A stretch of DNA of 64,000 nt from Deltaproteobacteria bacterium. Lineage in GTDB: Bacteria > Bdellovibrionota > UBA1018. This document shows, piece by piece, positions 42,077 through 50,598 of the stretch. The position numbers and the translations under genes were made by a program. Location of the stretch: positions 32,684-96,683 of the forward strand of contig JABDFB010000001.1 of assembly GCA_013286765.1 (NCBI GenBank), read 5' to 3'. Under the pieces are notes generated by a model. That model was not told the origin of the DNA. It saw only the letters and a list, made by a program, of their open reading frames with translations, and made no database searches. Every line of letters starts with the position of its first letter. Within the stretch, counting starts at the first letter, position 1.

Positions 42077-42724
42077 TTATTTAGCCGATTTTCTGGCCAA
42101 GAATTCGTTGCCCTTACCAACATCCGTATTAATGGGAATCTGGTCCTTGCAAAGTGGGCACTCGCTCTCGTCCCAGGCTTCTAGTTGAACTTGCGCTAGA
42201 GAAAAAAGATGTGGAATCTCTCCTAACTCTCGCGTTGTAATGTTCCCGCGATTGCATAGAGCTGCGACACCAACAACTTCACCTAGAATAGTGCGGACTG
42301 CCTCCACTACTTTTTTCACTGAACCGCCGGTGGTTAAAATGTCTTCGACCACAAGAATTTTTTTGGAGCGGCAAAGTTTATCGTAACCACGTTTAATAAC
42401 AAAAACATCAGCATTTTCACTTTTTTCCGCATAGACTCCCAAAACTTCTCGACCGGTCAATTGTGTCAAATGGTAGGCGATCCACTGAGACAAGATCACA
42501 CCCCCGATAGCTGGAGCTATAACTACATCCACGGAACTCTTGCTAAAATGTTTTGCAAGTTCTAAACAAAGTTGCGAAGTGATTTCGGTGTGAGGATAAA
42601 TCGCGTCTTTATTGACATAGGCAGAACCATGTTTTCCAGAGGTGTAAACAATATGGCTATTCGTAATAATGGCTTTGATTTGCTTCAAAACATCCAAGAC
42701 ATCACCTTCTATTTTGTTTTTCAC
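42077..42724 (-). CDS. pyrE: Orotate phosphoribosyltransferase
   Basis: Makes orotidine 5'-phosphate from orotate and PRPP in pyrimidine synthesis. It has 215 residues; the PRPP motif 'KILVVEDILTTGGSVKKV' is complete and the N-terminal 'SGKHGSAYVNKDAIYPHT' marks the substrate site. The C-terminal 'ECPLCKDQIPINTD' with a Cys pair is common in this branch. It lies 21 bases after pyrF and is translated with it. Confidence 0.94.
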   Translation of the reverse strand: MKNKIEGDVLDVLKQIKAIITNSHIVYTSGKHGSAYVNKDAIYPHTEITSQLCLELAKHFSKSSVDVVIAPAIGGVILSQWIAYHLTQLTGREVLGVYAEKSENADVFVIKRGYDKLCRSKKILVVEDILTTGGSVKKVVEAVRTILGEVVGVAALCNRGNITTRELGEIPHLFSLAQVQLEAWDESECPLCKDQIPINTDVGKGNEFLARKSAK

Positions 42725-42745
42725 TGATTTTACCTTTCATTCATT

Positions 42746-43450
42746 TTAAAGAACCTGGGCGAGTTCATCCAAAATTCTCTTCACTGCCTCGACGGGACTG
42801 CCGATCTCCCACGGAGGCTGGGTAATAGGTCTTCCGATCACCAGCGCTGTAGCTCCTGCTTGAATCGCTTCCCGCGGAGTGAAAACGCGCTTCTGATCAT
42901 TTGATTCTGCCCACGCGGGCCGAACGCCAGGAGTAATTTTCATGAGTTTCTTCATATCTGGATCAGAATTTAGAAACAACAAATCTTGTGAGGAACAAAC
43001 TAACCCATCTACACCTGCCTCCAGAGCCTGTTTAGCAAAACGTTTGACGGTATCCTCAACCGAGGTTCCGTAAACAGAACGACACGATTCTTCATTCATT
43101 GATGTCAATACAGTCACAGCAAGGAGGAGTGATTTGCCTTTCACATGATTTGCGGCTTTCATCGCCTCAATTCCTGCTGAAGCATACACATTAAACATTT
43201 TGACGCCCAGAGCCGCAGTTGCTCGAGAAGCTTTTTCGATCGTATTTGGAATATCGTGGAACTTCCCATCAAAAAAGACCTGTCCACCCGCTCGATGTAC
43301 AAAATCCACAACCCGTGGTGCTCCTTCAGCGGTGAGAAGTTCTAATCCAACCTTAAAACACCCTACATAGGGGGCGAGGTCTGCGACTAAGGATTCCGCC
43401 TTGTTAAGGCAATCCACATCCAACGCAACAATGATTTTGTCTTTCAGCAT
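42746..43450 (-). CDS. pyrF: Orotidine 5'-phosphate decarboxylase
   Basis: Last step of UMP synthesis. It has 234 residues: N-terminal 'KIIVALDVDCLNKAESLV', the catalytic Lys/Asp array in 'VFFDGKFHDIPNTIEKA', and phosphate-binding 'ITPGVRPAWAESNDQKR' plus 'GATALVIGRPITQPP' at the C-terminus. All catalytic residues are present. It is directly upstream of pyrE in one operon, which is a frequent arrangement. Confidence 0.95.
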   Translation of the reverse strand: MLKDKIIVALDVDCLNKAESLVADLAPYVGCFKVGLELLTAEGAPRVVDFVHRAGGQVFFDGKFHDIPNTIEKASRATAALGVKMFNVYASAGIEAMKAANHVKGKSLLLAVTVLTSMNEESCRSVYGTSVEDTVKRFAKQALEAGVDGLVCSSQDLLFLNSDPDMKKLMKITPGVRPAWAESNDQKRVFTPREAIQAGATALVIGRPITQPPWEIGSPVEAVKRILDELAQVL

Positions 43451-43527
43451 GGTAGCCCTATATCATAAAAAAAGGTATCCGATGACTTTTTGATAGGCGA
43501 TGCGTCAAAAATGCTATAGAAATCAAA

Positions 43528-43971
43528 ATGATGTCATTAGATAGCATTAAGTCAGCCCTTATCGCTCTGGAAACGTGCCGCGAACTCACCGAGGGTACGA
43601 TGACGTTTGAGGAGTATGCGGCGAACTTGGTAAAGATCGGCGTTGTGCGAATGACATTTGATGCCATTAAGAACGAGGCACAATTCTACACCACCAATCA
43701 ATTAGTCCATGGGCTATTTCGAGATCAGTTGGTGGTGGAACAGGTTAAAAATCCCTGGCACCTGGGGACCCGCCTCGATGGTGAAGCACTCGAGAGCGCA
43801 ATAGCAGCGTTGGATTCGAGAAAAATAGATTCAATAGAATTTCATCGGAAGATCTATGCTGCTGGGGTGGTCTTTTGCCACGTCTTTTTTCTTTCCAGAA
43901 AGATATATTACATAGGTATAGATGGGGCGTATTACTTAGAGAATTATCAGGACTATCAGGTTCACAGTTAA
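43528..43971 (+). CDS. DUF1398-like small protein
   Basis: 147 residues, no signal peptide. The sequence has the two similar halves and the pattern 'FEEYAANLVKIGVVRMTFD' and 'EFHRKIYAAGVVFCHVFF' with aromatic endings ('YYIGIDGAYYLE') seen in DUF1398 proteins. No function is known for that family. The assignment is by eye and moderate. It is divergent from pyrF and followed by a strong hairpin. Confidence 0.5.
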   Translation: MMSLDSIKSALIALETCRELTEGTMTFEEYAANLVKIGVVRMTFDAIKNEAQFYTTNQLVHGLFRDQLVVEQVKNPWHLGTRLDGEALESAIAALDSRKIDSIEFHRKIYAAGVVFCHVFFLSRKIYYIGIDGAYYLENYQDYQVHS

Positions 43972-44066
43972 ACCAGAGACTGCGTTATCCTTCCAAGGAG
44001 ATAAGCTACTCAGTCATTCCGAACGAGTCATTTGAACAGGATTGCGCGAGCCTTTATAAAAGGTGT

Positions 44067-44087
44067 ACAGCGACAGGTGGTCGCTGT
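44067..44087 (+). other. Hairpin in the DUF1398-yebC gap
   Basis: ACAGCGAC (44067-44074) and GTCGCTGT (44080-44087) form a perfect 8-bp stem with loop AGGTG, 17 bases before the next hairpin. A tandem of stable hairpins with the second looking like a terminator suggests a structured RNA end or a small RNA; function unknown. Confidence 0.35.
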
Positions 44088-44097
44088 CCCTACCTGC

Positions 44098-44130
44098 AAA
44101 GAATCTCCCGCCTTTAGGCGGGAGTTCTTT
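44098..44130 (+). terminator. Intrinsic terminator before yebC
   Basis: CTCCCGCC (44105-44112), loop TTTA, GGCGGGAG (44117-44124), followed by TTCTTT and flanked by A/T pairs (AAAGAA/TTCTTT). This is a classical Rho-independent terminator ending transcription from the upstream gene or from a short RNA. Confidence 0.8.
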
Positions 44131-44179
44131 AATCTCCGGAAGTCTTTTGCTAAAACGTGGGCCTAGGAGAAACGTACAC

Positions 44180-44908
44180 ATGGGAGCTCAATGGAAACAC
44201 GCCGGGCGTATTGAAAGTTCATCAAAGCGCGGCGCTCTGATTAGCAAATTAGTAAAGGAAATCACTGTAGCAGCCAAATCGGGTGATCCTAACCCAGATA
44301 ATAATCCTAGGCTTCGCGCAGGAATAGAGGCGGCTAAAAAAGCTTCCGTGCCGCGCGATACGATTGAACGCGCTATAAAGAAAGGTGCCGGTCTTCTTGA
44401 TGACGGTGTGCATTATGAAACGGTATTCTATGAAGGGTTTGCGCCGCACCGCGTTCCAGTAATTGTGGAATGTCTAACGGATAACAAAAACCGAACAGCA
44501 GCTGATGTTCGTGTTTTGTTTCGTAGGGGTCAGCTCCAGTCTATCGGCAGTGTGACGTGGATGTTTGATCGCATGGGAGTAATTGAGGCGATCATTGCAA
44601 AGAAAGCTGTTGATATTGAAGAAGCCGCCATCGAAGCTGGGGCTCAAAATGTCGAGGCTCTTGATGCGAACGAAGTGTCAGCCGGCCATACAGGCGCCCG
44701 CTTTTTTTGTGATCCTAAGGATTTAGATATGGTTTCGAAAGGTGTGACGCAGCTAGGATGGACTGTAAGTGCTTGCGAAATTAGTTATATTGCAAAGTCG
44801 ATGGTTCAATTGAATGAAGAGCAGAAAAAGGAAACTGTCGATTTTCTCAATGCAATTGATGATCATGATGATGTGCACCGTATTTACACAGCCCTTTCAA
44901 ATAAATAG
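44180..44908 (+). CDS. yebC: YebC/TACO1-family translational activator
   Basis: 242 residues from ATG 44180 (TAGGAGA upstream). The family start 'MGAQWKHAGRIESSSKRG' and the blocks 'ARSGDPNPDNNPRLR'-like (here 'AAKSGDPNPDNNPRLRAG') and 'FYEGFAPHRVPVIVECLTDN' are typical. YebC proteins help ribosomes with proline stretches and were earlier described as transcription regulators. The longer open frame from 44063 runs through the terminator and is not real. terC follows on the same strand. Confidence 0.94.
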   Translation: MGAQWKHAGRIESSSKRGALISKLVKEITVAAKSGDPNPDNNPRLRAGIEAAKKASVPRDTIERAIKKGAGLLDDGVHYETVFYEGFAPHRVPVIVECLTDNKNRTAADVRVLFRRGQLQSIGSVTWMFDRMGVIEAIIAKKAVDIEEAAIEAGAQNVEALDANEVSAGHTGARFFCDPKDLDMVSKGVTQLGWTVSACEISYIAKSMVQLNEEQKKETVDFLNAIDDHDDVHRIYTALSNK

Positions 44909-44961
44909 GTGAGAGAGATAGATTGTGAAAAAGCGAACTATCTGTTTAGCTCAAAACTTGA

Positions 44962-45762
44962 ATGGAATCCCTTTTTACTATTAATTCGATGTTGGCACTG
45001 CTGACCCTGACCGGTATGGAAATCGTTCTGGGAATCGATAATATTATTTTTCTCGCCATTTTAGCTAATAAAGTGCCGCCTGCTAAAAGAGAGAGAATAC
45101 GAAAACAGGGTATTGGGCTCGCCCTCTTTTCGCGTCTCGCTTTGCTATTTTCGATTACCTGGATCATGAGTTTACAAAAGCCGTTGTTTTCAGCGGTTGG
45201 TCGCGGTGTTTCTGGTCGTGACCTCATTCTTATTGGAGGTGGATTATTTCTGGTCGGAAAAGCGACAGTCGAGATTCACGATAAACTCGAATCTGGAGGA
45301 GAAGAGGCGAAAATTGCATCGATTTCTGGCTCCACTGCTTCTCCACCACTTTCGAAAAATGGCTCGGGAAAACCGGTGCCGCGCGATCCGCGATACAAGG
45401 GGCTACTCGCACAGATTGTGATTTTGGATATCGTTTTTTCTCTAGACTCAGTAATTACTGCTGTTGGAATGGCAAATCACTTGAGTGTGATGGTTATAGC
45501 GATGGTTCTCGCAGTAGGCGTGATGCTAGTGGCGTCACGCAATATTGGAATTTTTGTCGAAAAACATCCAACTATTAAGATTCTGGCTCTCGCGTTTTTA
45601 CTTTTAATTGGTGTTACTCTTGTTGCCGATGGAATGGGTGCACACATCAACAAAGGTTATATTTATTTTGCAATGTTCTTTTCCTTTACTGTCGAGATTC
45701 TCAATATTCACTATATGAAAAAACACAACCCGGTTGAAATGCACTTTCCACGGGAGCCTTAA
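44962..45762 (+). CDS. TerC-family integral membrane protein
   Basis: 266 residues with about seven membrane helices. The TerC signature is present: 'LTLTGMEIVLGIDNIIFLAI' and 'IVILDIVFSLDSVITAVGMA', including the acidic residues in the membrane thought to bind Mn2+ or other metals. It is a probable metal exporter that helps load exported proteins. An in-frame stop directly precedes ATG 44962, so this is the start. No clear ribosome site is seen; a 19-codon open frame (GTG 44925 to 44984) overlaps the start and could couple translation. Confidence 0.88.
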   Translation: MESLFTINSMLALLTLTGMEIVLGIDNIIFLAILANKVPPAKRERIRKQGIGLALFSRLALLFSITWIMSLQKPLFSAVGRGVSGRDLILIGGGLFLVGKATVEIHDKLESGGEEAKIASISGSTASPPLSKNGSGKPVPRDPRYKGLLAQIVILDIVFSLDSVITAVGMANHLSVMVIAMVLAVGVMLVASRNIGIFVEKHPTIKILALAFLLLIGVTLVADGMGAHINKGYIYFAMFFSFTVEILNIHYMKKHNPVEMHFPREP

Positions 45763-45791
45763 GCTCTAAGACTCCCGCAGAAGTTCGTATT

Positions 45792-46370
45792 TTATTCAAC
45801 GGTGACTTTTTCAATTCCGATCGTCTTTCCAAGTAGAGTCTTCTTCTTCAGAAACATAGAACTAAATTCGCGAGAATTACCGCGTTCGTTTACCCGCAGT
45901 ACCCATCGGTTGTCTAAACGAACGAGTTGCATAGGAAACGTCTTATGAGAGTTCGTAATTCCGTTCGAAAGATAAATAAAATGAATGTCTCCCCCTGAAA
46001 TCGGATTCAGATTTTTACTCAGAATTTTTGCGACTTCAAATTTTCCTTCTTTCTGTAACACCACACCATTGGGCAAGTGGGCGACTTGAATATCATGAGT
46101 ATCTTTTGGATCACTGAAATACCGGAACGCCAAAATATTCAAAGAACTATCAGTCACAAGTTTCATCTCAATGGTATGTGATACTGCGTCGGAGCGAATT
46201 CGGAGCAGGTCGAGTTCCAATGCTTCAGAGACGTGAGCTCTCTCTGGATCGGTGAGCCACACAGTGCCAGAGTAAGGTGAATCAATAGTTACGTTATAGT
46301 CAGTCTGAGCGTAGGCGTTTATGTGTAGACCTAGAGTAAATAGCGACGCCAAAATAAATAAAAAGCGCAT
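45792..46370 (-). CDS. Secreted protein, unknown function
   Basis: 192 residues from ATG 46370, which has a perfect AGGAGG upstream (the frame is open 53 codons further but without sense). The signal peptide ends near 'HINAYAQTDY'. The mature part is beta-rich, without Cys, with patterns like 'SPYSGTVWLTDPERAH' and 'GGDIHFIYLSNGITNSH'. No family is recognised. It is convergent with terC. Confidence 0.6.
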   Translation of the reverse strand: MRFLFILASLFTLGLHINAYAQTDYNVTIDSPYSGTVWLTDPERAHVSEALELDLLRIRSDAVSHTIEMKLVTDSSLNILAFRYFSDPKDTHDIQVAHLPNGVVLQKEGKFEVAKILSKNLNPISGGDIHFIYLSNGITNSHKTFPMQLVRLDNRWVLRVNERGNSREFSSMFLKKKTLLGKTIGIEKVTVE

Positions 46371-46673
46371 AAAACCTCCTGATCGTTTTACGGAATGCGT
46401 TAGTACGTGTAGATTTGTTTTAAAACCAATCGATCTGATCACAGAAAATAAATTTATTAAAGAAAGAATAATGTAAAGAGGTTGCCTAGAGTTATTGCGC
46501 GCCCTGACAAGGGATGAGTATTTTGCCATTGAACAGTGCTATCAAATCTGTGGCGAACTTTTTGGACATAATCCTATTGGCGTTCGCCATTGGCTGTGCA
46601 GCCAAGTGGTTTACGGTGGTCGAACGCGCCGCGCCTATGGTATTCTTGCCCTCACACAGCGGAGGATAGTATC
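46371..46673. other. Divergent intergenic region between a secreted protein and the P450 gene
   Basis: An AT-rich stretch at 46420-46470 probably holds the promoter of the secreted-protein gene on the minus strand; the right side is GC-richer. Open frames on the + strand from 46495 and 46590 lack ribosome sites and run into the P450 gene. Nothing else is recognised. Confidence 0.45.
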
Positions 46674-48089
46674 ATGCATGGTGAAACCCACGCACAAACA
46701 AAAACACTACCTACCTTACAGACGATCGTACCCGGTCCAAAGGGTTTACCTATGATCGGTGTCGCTCCGAAGATGAAGAGAGAGACACTGCTGCCCTATC
46801 TACTGGATATGGCTCGCACACATGGAGACTTCTTTAGGTTACCGTTCCCCGGTATAAAAATTTATATTCTAAGTAATCCTGACTGGGTAAAACATGTACT
46901 TCAAGATCGTACTTCCAATTATGTTCGGAGTTTCTTTTACGATAATATGAAGCCTATTTTTGGAAACGGAATTCTTATGTCAGAGGGCGACCTTTGGAGG
47001 AAACGTCGTCGCCTCATGCAGCCAGCTTTTCACGCCCAGAGATTGGTGGCGGTCGCGCAGATTACGGTGGAAAGACTACAGGAGGTGAGTGAGGCTCTCG
47101 AAGCGAAAGCTAGCAGAAACGAGCCTTTCGACCTCGGTCTGCTCTGCATGCGATTGACTCTCGATGTTGTTACTAGAGCTCTTTTTAGTAACGAGTTAAC
47201 TGTTCAACAGCAGCATGAGATCAGCGATGCTATGGATGTTATTCAGGATTTTATGGGCGAGTCATTTTGGAAAATTATAAAAATTCCGATTGGTGTTCCG
47301 ACGCTAAATAACTGGAAATTTCTACAAGCTAAAAAGAAATTAATTCGCATTATTGATCAGCTCATTCAGGATCATCGAAATCCCCAGAAGTCCTATAGTG
47401 ATCTGCTTTCAACTCTAGTTAACGCCAAAGATGGGGCTGAGACCTTGACGGACGCTCAGATTCGGGATGAAGTGATGACGTTGCTTCTGGCAGGACATGA
47501 GACCACAGCCAATAGCCTAGCGTGGACGTTTAGTCTTCTTCTCAAACATCCAGACATTCTGACGAAATTAAGAAGCCAAATTGCAACGGTACTGCATGGA
47601 CGTGCCCCTACACAAGCCGACTTGCCTCAGCTCCCTTATGTAAAATGGGTTCTAGAGGAATCGATGCGCTTATATCCTCCTGCGTATATTTTATCGAGGA
47701 AGACTCTCAACGACGATAGGATTGGGAATTACCGGGTTGAAAAAAATTCTGTAGTCATGCTTTCGCCGTACTTGGTACAAAGAAACCCAGGTTTTTGGGA
47801 AAATCCGGATGTCTTTAATCCGGATCGCTTCAACCCAGAAATTTCAAAAGGTCGCCATAAATTTGCGTACTTTCCTTTTGGGGGCGGTCCGCATATTTGT
47901 ATCGGGGCTTCTATGGCTATGATTGAGGCCCAGCTTATTTTAGCAACTCTCATTCAAAAATTTAATTTCATCCGTGAAGAGCCATTGGCAGGTATACTTG
48001 ATAGTGTGCCCGATCCTTTGATTACCATCCGATTGAATCCATCGCTTCGAGTTAGAGTTGAACCGCGATTTTCGGCTCAGGCAAGTTAG
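46674..48089 (+). CDS. Cytochrome P450 monooxygenase
   Basis: 471 residues from ATG 46674 with GGAGG eight bases upstream. All signatures are present: I-helix 'LLLAGHETTANSLAWTF', K-helix ExxR in 'VLEESMRLYPPAY', PERF-like 'FNPDRFNPE' and the haem-Cys loop 'YFPFGGGPHICIGASMAM'. The sequence type is that of class II/BM3-like long-chain or CYP4-like P450s ('TVVPGPKGLPMIGVAP'-like N-terminus). No membrane anchor is seen, so it is soluble. Redox partners are not encoded nearby; the substrate is unknown, possibly a fatty acid or sterol. Confidence 0.94.
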   Translation: MHGETHAQTKTLPTLQTIVPGPKGLPMIGVAPKMKRETLLPYLLDMARTHGDFFRLPFPGIKIYILSNPDWVKHVLQDRTSNYVRSFFYDNMKPIFGNGILMSEGDLWRKRRRLMQPAFHAQRLVAVAQITVERLQEVSEALEAKASRNEPFDLGLLCMRLTLDVVTRALFSNELTVQQQHEISDAMDVIQDFMGESFWKIIKIPIGVPTLNNWKFLQAKKKLIRIIDQLIQDHRNPQKSYSDLLSTLVNAKDGAETLTDAQIRDEVMTLLLAGHETTANSLAWTFSLLLKHPDILTKLRSQIATVLHGRAPTQADLPQLPYVKWVLEESMRLYPPAYILSRKTLNDDRIGNYRVEKNSVVMLSPYLVQRNPGFWENPDVFNPDRFNPEISKGRHKFAYFPFGGGPHICIGASMAMIEAQLILATLIQKFNFIREEPLAGILDSVPDPLITIRLNPSLRVRVEPRFSAQAS

Positions 48090-48279
48090 GTTTTCAAGCT
48101 CAATTATAGTAGTTGATGTAAGACCAGGAAAATCAAGCTCTGAAGTAGTTTTACTTATGGGCATGCACGGAAAAATAGCCGTTTATAAAAAACTCATTTA
48201 CATGTCCATTTAAATAAGTGTAAAAATCATCAGATTTATTTTGCCTAGATAATAAATAAAAAATTCAGGAATCCTATTT

Positions 48280-49581
48280 ATGAGAAGTAAGGCGGCTAAT
48301 TTTATTTTTGGATGTTGTGTGATGCTATATGTCCCTCCGGCTTTAGCTGAGATGGCATGCAACTTTACGTTGGAGAAGAATCGCAAACTACTATTTAGTA
48401 TAGCCGTTGAAGGTTTGGGTAATTTTGAGGAGAGACTGATTTTTATTCCGAAAGCCTTTTCTAAAGAAGATAAGAAAGACCTGGAGAAAAATGGAATTAG
48501 CTTATCAAAGCTGAAGGAATATAAATTTGAGTTACAGAAAGATGACAACGGAGACTTATGTGCAGTACTGTTTGCACCTACAGTAAAGAAAAAGAAACCG
48601 AAGCCTTTTGGCAAGATTTTAGAGATACCGAAAAGAGGAAGAAAAAAGACAGCTGACGAAGGGATTCTTCAAGCTTTCTTTCCCGGACCCAAAAAGACTA
48701 AATTCCGTATAAAATGTGGAGACGAGAAAGTGCTCTTGTCTGACGAGAAGTCTGTTACCGTCAGTGACACGAGTGCGACCGATAGTGGTGGTGAAAGCCC
48801 TCAAGAAACTGATGTTTCGGAATCGGTTTTGTCTGAGGAAAGCAAGCAGGAAACCAAGCAGGAAACCAAAGAAAAAGAAAAAACTAAAATCGATAAACAA
48901 CCAAAAAGGAAGTTGTCCCAGAAGGCAGATGCAACCAAAAAGAAGAGAGGGCGAAAATCAAAACAAGATTTACAAAAAGAGTCGTCAGAATCCGAAGACG
49001 AATCGGCAGAACAAGATACAGAATCTGCTCAAGATGTTGACGCATTTACTCCTGGTTCATCTGCCTCGGCTCCGACTACCGGCACTTCTACTTCTGTCGT
49101 GATTTGTAATGATGAGAGCAATTTTGAGAGCCTCCCGGTCAGCAGGCAGACCTCTGGTAGTTTCCAGCATCTCTATGGAGGCCTAGAATCCTTATCTGGT
49201 TCAGGTTTCAGCTCAATATTGGGAAATGCCGCAGATGCCGTTCAAAAAGGGTCAGTGCGCCCTGCTGTTTCTTCTCAGTCGTCTGAGCGTCCATTCTTAC
49301 ATGATTCTGTTTTAGGGTCAGCTCGGGAATTTGATGGAACTCGCGGCTTGAGTGTTTTGGGTGATTCTACTGGTGACATTGAGTTAGATAATGACGAACC
49401 GTCCTCAACGGGAGGTCAGCTTTTTACCGTTGGCGCGACCTTTAGCGCGGAATATTCCCCAATGACACTTGGAAATTTTGATTTTTCCGATTTTCGGTGG
49501 GATGGACTATCGAAAGAGGGAATGTTTAATACGTTGCCAGATATCTCGCCTTCGTCTTTTATGGACACTCATGATTATTAA
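48280..49581 (+). CDS. Secreted protein with AT-hook-like and NLS-like motifs and acidic/aromatic tail
   Basis: 433 residues. The signal peptide ends near 'VPPALAEMAC' (residue 23). A folded-looking domain (24-110) has Cys27 and Cys94. Two basic segments with an AT-hook-like core KRGRK follow: 'EIPKRGRKKTADEG' (118-122) and 'KKKRGRKSKQD' (222-226); the second sits in a bipartite NLS-like stretch starting 'KQPKRKLSQKA'. Between and after them come acidic, Glu/Ser-rich disordered regions. The C-terminus 'GNFDFSDFRWDGLSKE' has the acidic-aromatic pattern of transcription-activation segments. This is the build of a eukaryotic chromatin protein behind a bacterial signal peptide. It is a single-gene unit with an AT-rich upstream region; no homologue is recognised. 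Confidence 0.75.
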   Translation: MRSKAANFIFGCCVMLYVPPALAEMACNFTLEKNRKLLFSIAVEGLGNFEERLIFIPKAFSKEDKKDLEKNGISLSKLKEYKFELQKDDNGDLCAVLFAPTVKKKKPKPFGKILEIPKRGRKKTADEGILQAFFPGPKKTKFRIKCGDEKVLLSDEKSVTVSDTSATDSGGESPQETDVSESVLSEESKQETKQETKEKEKTKIDKQPKRKLSQKADATKKKRGRKSKQDLQKESSESEDESAEQDTESAQDVDAFTPGSSASAPTTGTSTSVVICNDESNFESLPVSRQTSGSFQHLYGGLESLSGSGFSSILGNAADAVQKGSVRPAVSSQSSERPFLHDSVLGSAREFDGTRGLSVLGDSTGDIELDNDEPSSTGGQLFTVGATFSAEYSPMTLGNFDFSDFRWDGLSKEGMFNTLPDISPSSFMDTHDY

Positions 49582-49584
49582 GAA

Positions 49585-49872
49585 CTACTCTTTACTCAGT
49601 AGTTTTTTACGCTGAGGTGTGAATTTCCACCAGGGTGTGGATTTTCCACCATTCATAAAGTCAACAGCAGCAATAAAAGTATCCGCGACGCATGGATCGT
49701 GTCGGACACCTGTTATTTTATTCAGTTTTTTATAAAGTGTGATTCCGTCCTGATCTTTGAGTGCTGCTGGACGAGTAATTCCAATCTTTCTTAAATCGTT
49801 TGCTAGGGATTTTCCGATATTCGGAATTTGCTCCAGCTCTATTGCTTCAGAGGCCGTTCGTGCTTTTCCCAT
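49585..49872 (-). CDS. Helix-hairpin-helix protein of the Cdd1/'pathogenicity locus' family
   Basis: 95 residues. The first half is a helix-hairpin-helix motif ('LEQIPNIGKSLANDLRKIGI'), and the second half matches the Cdd1-type pattern with 'GVRHDPCVADTFIAAVDFM' and the ending 'PWWKFTPQRK'. Members of this family are named pathogenicity locus or mitomycin-resistance-like proteins; DNA binding is expected, but the function is not proven. It is last of a five-gene minus-strand cluster with ogt and tag. Confidence 0.75.
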   Translation of the reverse strand: MGKARTASEAIELEQIPNIGKSLANDLRKIGITRPAALKDQDGITLYKKLNKITGVRHDPCVADTFIAAVDFMNGGKSTPWWKFTPQRKKLLSKE

Positions 49873-49875
49873 ATT

Positions 49876-50598
49876 TCATTCTTTTTTTCGGAATACCCAA
49901 ATCTTTATCATAGGGATTCCATCATAGCGTTTCCATTCGGGTCGTAGAGCGGCCAATGCGCTATTGCCTAGAACGTCTTCATTTCTTTCAATTTCGAATC
50001 CAACTTTTTCCGCAGCATTACACATAGCCTCATCTGTGTGGACGTGGCTATTGAGATACACTTCTTCTTGAGTATGCTCATCTTTAAAGTGTGCGAGGCT
50101 GCCACCGGCGGCTCTCTGCGGATGAATTTCAGAAAGGAAAAAGTCACCACCACCTTTTACTATTCTGGAAAGTTTGAGGAAAAAGGATCCGAGACTTGCA
50201 ATATGCTCAATAACAAGGCTACATACGACTGCATCAAAACTGTTCTGCGGGAATCCATTATAAGTCATAAAGTCGGCTTGAATCAGCTCGAACTCCTTGC
50301 CTCTTAATTTATTACGTGCAATTGCCAGCATCCCTGCTGAAACATCGATGCCGACGACTTCATTTCCCAGGGCTATCAGTTTTTCAGTATGCCGGCCAGT
50401 TCCACAACCTATTTCTAAAACTTGTTTATGGTGCAGATGACTCCATACGACAGGAAAGTGTATTTCGTCAGACGCAAGGGTTGGATTCGGGTATTCGTCA
50501 TAAAATGACGCCCAGCTATCATATCCTACGGTATTTGAAACGGTTCTTGTTTTCATCGTCAACCTAAATCTAAGCTCTTCGACTAAAAAATCTAACAT
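49876..50598 (-). CDS. Class I SAM-dependent methyltransferase
   Basis: 240 residues. The SAM motif is 'HKQVLEIGCGTGRHTEKLIA' with 'EVVGIDVSAGMLAIARNK' and 'DAVVCSLVIEHI' following. It has the layout of a small-molecule methyltransferase (UbiE/BioC-like). The start ATG at 50598 overlaps the stop of the APH(6)-like gene; ATG 50556 is an alternative. The substrate is unknown. The coupling to a kinase gene of antibiotic-resistance type is notable. Confidence 0.82.
   Translation of the reverse strand: MLDFLVEELRFRLTMKTRTVSNTVGYDSWASFYDEYPNPTLASDEIHFPVVWSHLHHKQVLEIGCGTGRHTEKLIALGNEVVGIDVSAGMLAIARNKLRGKEFELIQADFMTYNGFPQNSFDAVVCSLVIEHIASLGSFFLKLSRIVKGGGDFFLSEIHPQRAAGGSLAHFKDEHTQEEVYLNSHVHTDEAMCNAAEKVGFEIERNEDVLGNSALAALRPEWKRYDGIPMIKIWVFRKKE

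Noticed and set aside
44925..44984. 19-codon leader peptide overlapping the terC start
   Set aside because: Only a GTG with a GAGAG-like site supports it; no attenuator structure is visible. Kept as a remark in the terC entry.
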